17,605 nucleotides of DNA from Pseudomonadota bacterium (GTDB taxonomy: Bacteria; Pseudomonadota; Alphaproteobacteria; Caulobacterales; Caulobacteraceae), in contig JAEWDF010000063.1 of assembly GCA_023390245.1 (NCBI GenBank), positions 1 to 17,605 of the forward strand, in the 5' to 3' direction. The position numbers were made by a program, and so were the translations under genes. A model generated the notes under the pieces. The model was not told the DNA's origin and ran no database searches. It saw only the letters and a list, made by a program, of their open reading frames with translations. Shown here piece after piece: positions 15,252 to 17,605 of the stretch. Every line of letters begins with the position of its first letter. Within the stretch, counting starts at the first letter, position 1.

Positions 15252-17012
15252 ATGGCCGAGGAAGCGATCGAGGGCGGGGCGGAAACCGCCCGTCAGGAAG
15301 CGATCATCGACAATCTGCCGCCGCTGGAGGCCCTGCAGGGCGTCGAGCGCGAGGTCATGGACTATGACGTCGTCATCGTCGGCGGCGGCCCGGCGGGGCT
15401 GTCGGCGGCCATCCGCCTGAAGCAGCGGGCGGAGAAGGACGGCAAGGACGTCTCCGTCGCCGTGCTGGAGAAGTCGGCCGAGATCGGCGGCCACATCCTG
15501 TCGGGCGCGGTGATCGACCCCCGGGCGCTGAACGAACTGTTCCCCGACTGGAAGGAACGCGGCGCGCCGCTGGAGACGCCGGTGACCAGGGACCGGTTCC
15601 TGCTGCTGGGGCCGCAGGGCTCGGCGCCGCTGCCGATGCCGCTGATGCCGCCGTTCATGCACAATCACGGCTGCTACATCGCCTCGCTGGGCAACGTCTG
15701 CCGCTGGCTGGCCGAGCAGGCCGAGGCGCTGGGCGTGGAAGTCTATCCCGGCATGGCCGCCAGCCATGTCGTCTGGGAAGAGGAGACGGGGCGGGTGAAG
15801 GGCGTCGTCGCCGGCGTGTTCGGCATCGACCGCGAAGGCAAGCCGACCGGCGACTTCCAGCCCGGCATCGAACTGCACGGCAAATACGTCTTCATCGCCG
15901 AGGGCGTGCGCGGGTCGCTGGCCAAGACCATCATCGCCCGCCACAGTCTGCAGGACGGCAAGTCGCCGCAGAAATACGGCATCGGCCTGAAGGAGCTGTG
16001 GCAGGTGCCGGCCGAAAAGCACCAGCCCGGCCTGGCCCAACACACCACCGGCTGGCCGCTGGACGAGAACACCGGCGGCGGCAGCTTCATGTACCACTTC
16101 GGCGACCGCTATGTGGCCATCGGCTATGTGGTGCACCTGAATTACCGCAACCCCTTCCTGTCGCCCTTCGACGAATTCCAGCGCTTCAAACACCATCCGG
16201 CCATCGCCGAGCATCTGGAGGGCGGGACCCGCGTCTCCTACGGCGCGCGGGCGATCACCGAGGGCGGACTGCAATCGGTGCCGAAACTGAGCTTCCCCGG
16301 CGGGGCGCTGATCGGCTGTTCGGCCGGCTTCGTGAACGTGCCGCGCATCAAGGGCAGCCACAACGCGATGAAGACCGGCATGCTGGCCGCCGACGCCGCC
16401 TATGAGGCGCTCCAGGCCGGGCGCGGGGGCGACGAACTGGTCGAATACCAGGCCGCCTATGAAAAGAGCTGGGTGCACAAGGAACTGGGCCTGGTGCGCA
16501 ACGCCAAGCCGTTGCTGTCGAAGTTCGGCACGACGCTGGGCGGCTTCCTGGGCATGGTCGACATGTGGTGCCGCACCCTGCTGGGCGGCTGGTCGCCGAT
16601 CCCGACCCTGGCGCACGAGAAGACGGACGCCGCCTCGACCGAGCTGGCGGCCAGGCACAAGCCGATCGCCTATCCGAAGCCGGACGGGAAGCTGTCGTTC
16701 GACAAGCTGAGTTCGGTGTTCATCTCCAACACCAACCACGCTGAGGACCAGCCGGCGCACCTGAAGCTGCTGGACCCCAGGACGCCGATCCAGGTGAACC
16801 TGCCCAAATACGGGGAGCCGGCGCGGCTTTACTGCCCGGCGGGCGTATACGAGGTGGTGTATGGCGACGAGACGGCCAAGGCCGATCCGCGCTTCGTCAT
16901 CAACGCCCAGAACTGCGTCCACTGCAAGACCTGCGACATCAAGGACCCGTCGCAGAACATCGTCTGGACGACGCCGGAGGGCGGCGGCGGGCCGAACTAT
17001 CCGAACATGTGA
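15252..17012 (+). CDS. Electron transfer flavoprotein-ubiquinone oxidoreductase
   Basis: ETF-QO passes electrons from acyl-CoA and other dehydrogenases, through ETF, to membrane ubiquinone. This 586-residue protein has the N-terminal FAD fold (YDVVIVGGGPAGLSAAIRL, beginning at residue 38), the ETF-QO stretch GGHILSGAVIDPRAL, the ubiquinone/membrane-contact region around KYGIGLKELW and the C-terminal 4Fe-4S domain with C528, C555, C558 and C561 (YCPAGVYE, NCVHCKTCDIKDP). All cluster ligands are present. The ATG at 15252 follows AGGGGA and gives the normal length. It is bound to the inner face of the cytoplasmic membrane without a true transmembrane helix. No etfAB genes are in the window. A TPR-type gene follows after 66 bases. 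Confidence 0.97.
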   Translation: MAEEAIEGGAETARQEAIIDNLPPLEALQGVEREVMDYDVVIVGGGPAGLSAAIRLKQRAEKDGKDVSVAVLEKSAEIGGHILSGAVIDPRALNELFPDWKERGAPLETPVTRDRFLLLGPQGSAPLPMPLMPPFMHNHGCYIASLGNVCRWLAEQAEALGVEVYPGMAASHVVWEEETGRVKGVVAGVFGIDREGKPTGDFQPGIELHGKYVFIAEGVRGSLAKTIIARHSLQDGKSPQKYGIGLKELWQVPAEKHQPGLAQHTTGWPLDENTGGGSFMYHFGDRYVAIGYVVHLNYRNPFLSPFDEFQRFKHHPAIAEHLEGGTRVSYGARAITEGGLQSVPKLSFPGGALIGCSAGFVNVPRIKGSHNAMKTGMLAADAAYEALQAGRGGDELVEYQAAYEKSWVHKELGLVRNAKPLLSKFGTTLGGFLGMVDMWCRTLLGGWSPIPTLAHEKTDAASTELAARHKPIAYPKPDGKLSFDKLSSVFISNTNHAEDQPAHLKLLDPRTPIQVNLPKYGEPARLYCPAGVYEVVYGDETAKADPRFVINAQNCVHCKTCDIKDPSQNIVWTTPEGGGGPNYPNM

Positions 17013-17078
17013 TCCGCGACGGGCGGGGCGGTCATCCGGCCCTTGCCCGCGACGGGAAAACCGTGAAGGGTCCGGCGC

Positions 17079-17605
17079 ATGACCGCTTCCCGCTCGCGCC
17101 TGCTGGCCGCCTCCCTGACCGTGATCGCCCTGGCCCTGACCTCGTCCCTGGCCGGTCGCGCCCTGGCGCAGGATCCGCCGCCGGGTCAGACCCCGGCGGA
17201 CGGTCCGGAAGGGCGGCCCTTGTCGCCGCCCGCCGTCATTCTTGAGCCGGGCCAGTCGCCGGAAGAGGCCGTGCCCGGCGACACGGATGCGCCGGCGCAG
17301 ACGCCGCCGCACATCATCATCGCCGACACGCCGGCGACGCCGCCGATTCCGGAGGTCTGGGCGCCCGTGCCGACGGAACGGGACGGGCGCAGCGCCTATG
17401 GCCTGTACCTGGCCGGCAAGCTGGCCCTGATGAGGGGCGAGGGCGCGGTCGGCGCGGACTATCTGGCGCGGACCAACCGCCTGACGCCGGAACAGCCGCG
17501 CGTGCGCGAGCAGGCCTTCACCTCGGCCCTGCTGAGCGGCGACATGGATGTCGCCGCCGAGGTGGCGCCGACCGGCGGCGATGTCTCGCCCACCCTGGTG
17601 GAGGC
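17079..17605 (+). CDS. Secreted TPR-type protein, C-terminus off the window
   Basis: The first 175 codons of a gene that continues past the right edge. Residues 1-30 are a signal peptide (MTASRSRLLAASLTVIALAL..., ending AGRALA before Q). Residues about 32-98 form a proline-rich, low-complexity linker. From about residue 100 the sequence becomes helical in the pattern of tetratricopeptide repeats: SAYGLYLAGKLALMRGEGAV, ADYLARTNRLTPEQPRVREQ, AFTSALLSGDMDVAAEVAPT. It should be periplasmic or outer-membrane bound and act as a protein-binding scaffold; I cannot say for what. The start ATG follows GAAGGG by nine bases. It lies 66 bases behind ETF-QO on the same strand, possibly co-transcribed. Confidence 0.8.
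   Translation, partial: MTASRSRLLAASLTVIALALTSSLAGRALAQDPPPGQTPADGPEGRPLSPPAVILEPGQSPEEAVPGDTDAPAQTPPHIIIADTPATPPIPEVWAPVPTERDGRSAYGLYLAGKLALMRGEGAVGADYLARTNRLTPEQPRVREQAFTSALLSGDMDVAAEVAPTGGDVSPTLVE

Noticed and set aside
15198..17312. Open frame of about 700 codons on the minus strand, and other long antisense frames (for example 249-1118, 2042-3187, 3717-4874 and 7692-8756)
   Set aside because: They lie opposite well-identified genes (ETF-QO, M23 peptidase, tyrS, namZ, uvrA), are rich in Arg/Gly/Ala/His and match no family. High-GC codon use leaves antisense stops rare.

Overview
The window looks like chromosome of a GC-rich alphaproteobacterium of the Caulobacterales, most likely Brevundimonas or a close relative. 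The grounds are the very high GC, a GTTC-N7-GTTC LexA box (the alphaproteobacterial form), clustered GANTC (CcrM) sites with a CtrA-like box, an alphaproteobacterial-type uracil-DNA glycosylase carrying WRPPGNR, and palindromic intergenic repeats of a kind I associate with Caulobacter and Brevundimonas. The genus is an inference from memory. No rRNA, tRNA, CRISPR array, insertion sequence or prophage was found.

Layout, left to right. (1) 1-3001, minus strand: a membrane-anchored M23 peptidoglycan peptidase cut by the window edge, then bcp (peroxiredoxin) overlapping the end of tyrS. (2) 3047-3126: a palindromic repeat between divergent genes. (3) 3172-4892, plus strand: a DOMON-like protein of unknown function overlapping a NamZ/DUF1343 exo-muramidase. 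(4) 5058-5585: a small secreted outer-membrane beta-barrel with an intrinsic terminator, then a composite inverted repeat. (5) 5802-11214, minus strand: purB, a Phd/YefM-RelE toxin-antitoxin pair, a hypoxanthine-type DNA glycosylase, a LexA box, then uvrA. (6) 11271-12363, plus strand: a guanidine-II riboswitch, the guanidinium exporter gdx and a glutathione S-transferase. (7) 12446-14254: a 43-residue membrane protein converging on a soluble lytic transglycosylase. (8) 14349-15161, minus strand: a family-4-like uracil-DNA glycosylase, divergent from ETF-ubiquinone oxidoreductase (15252-17012) and a secreted TPR-type protein cut by the right edge.

How the genes work together. Three dispersed genes act on peptidoglycan (M23 peptidase, NamZ, lytic transglycosylase). 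Three act in DNA repair (UvrA, hypoxanthine glycosylase, uracil glycosylase). The most unusual arrangement is the toxin-antitoxin operon whose third gene, overlapping the toxin stop by ATGA, is a base-excision glycosylase. It has its own palindromic operator and sits between a purine-biosynthesis gene and an SOS-controlled uvrA. The clearest regulatory element is the two-hairpin guanidine-II riboswitch, which fixes the job of the SMR transporter behind it. Apart from these, most of the window is ordinary housekeeping chromosome.
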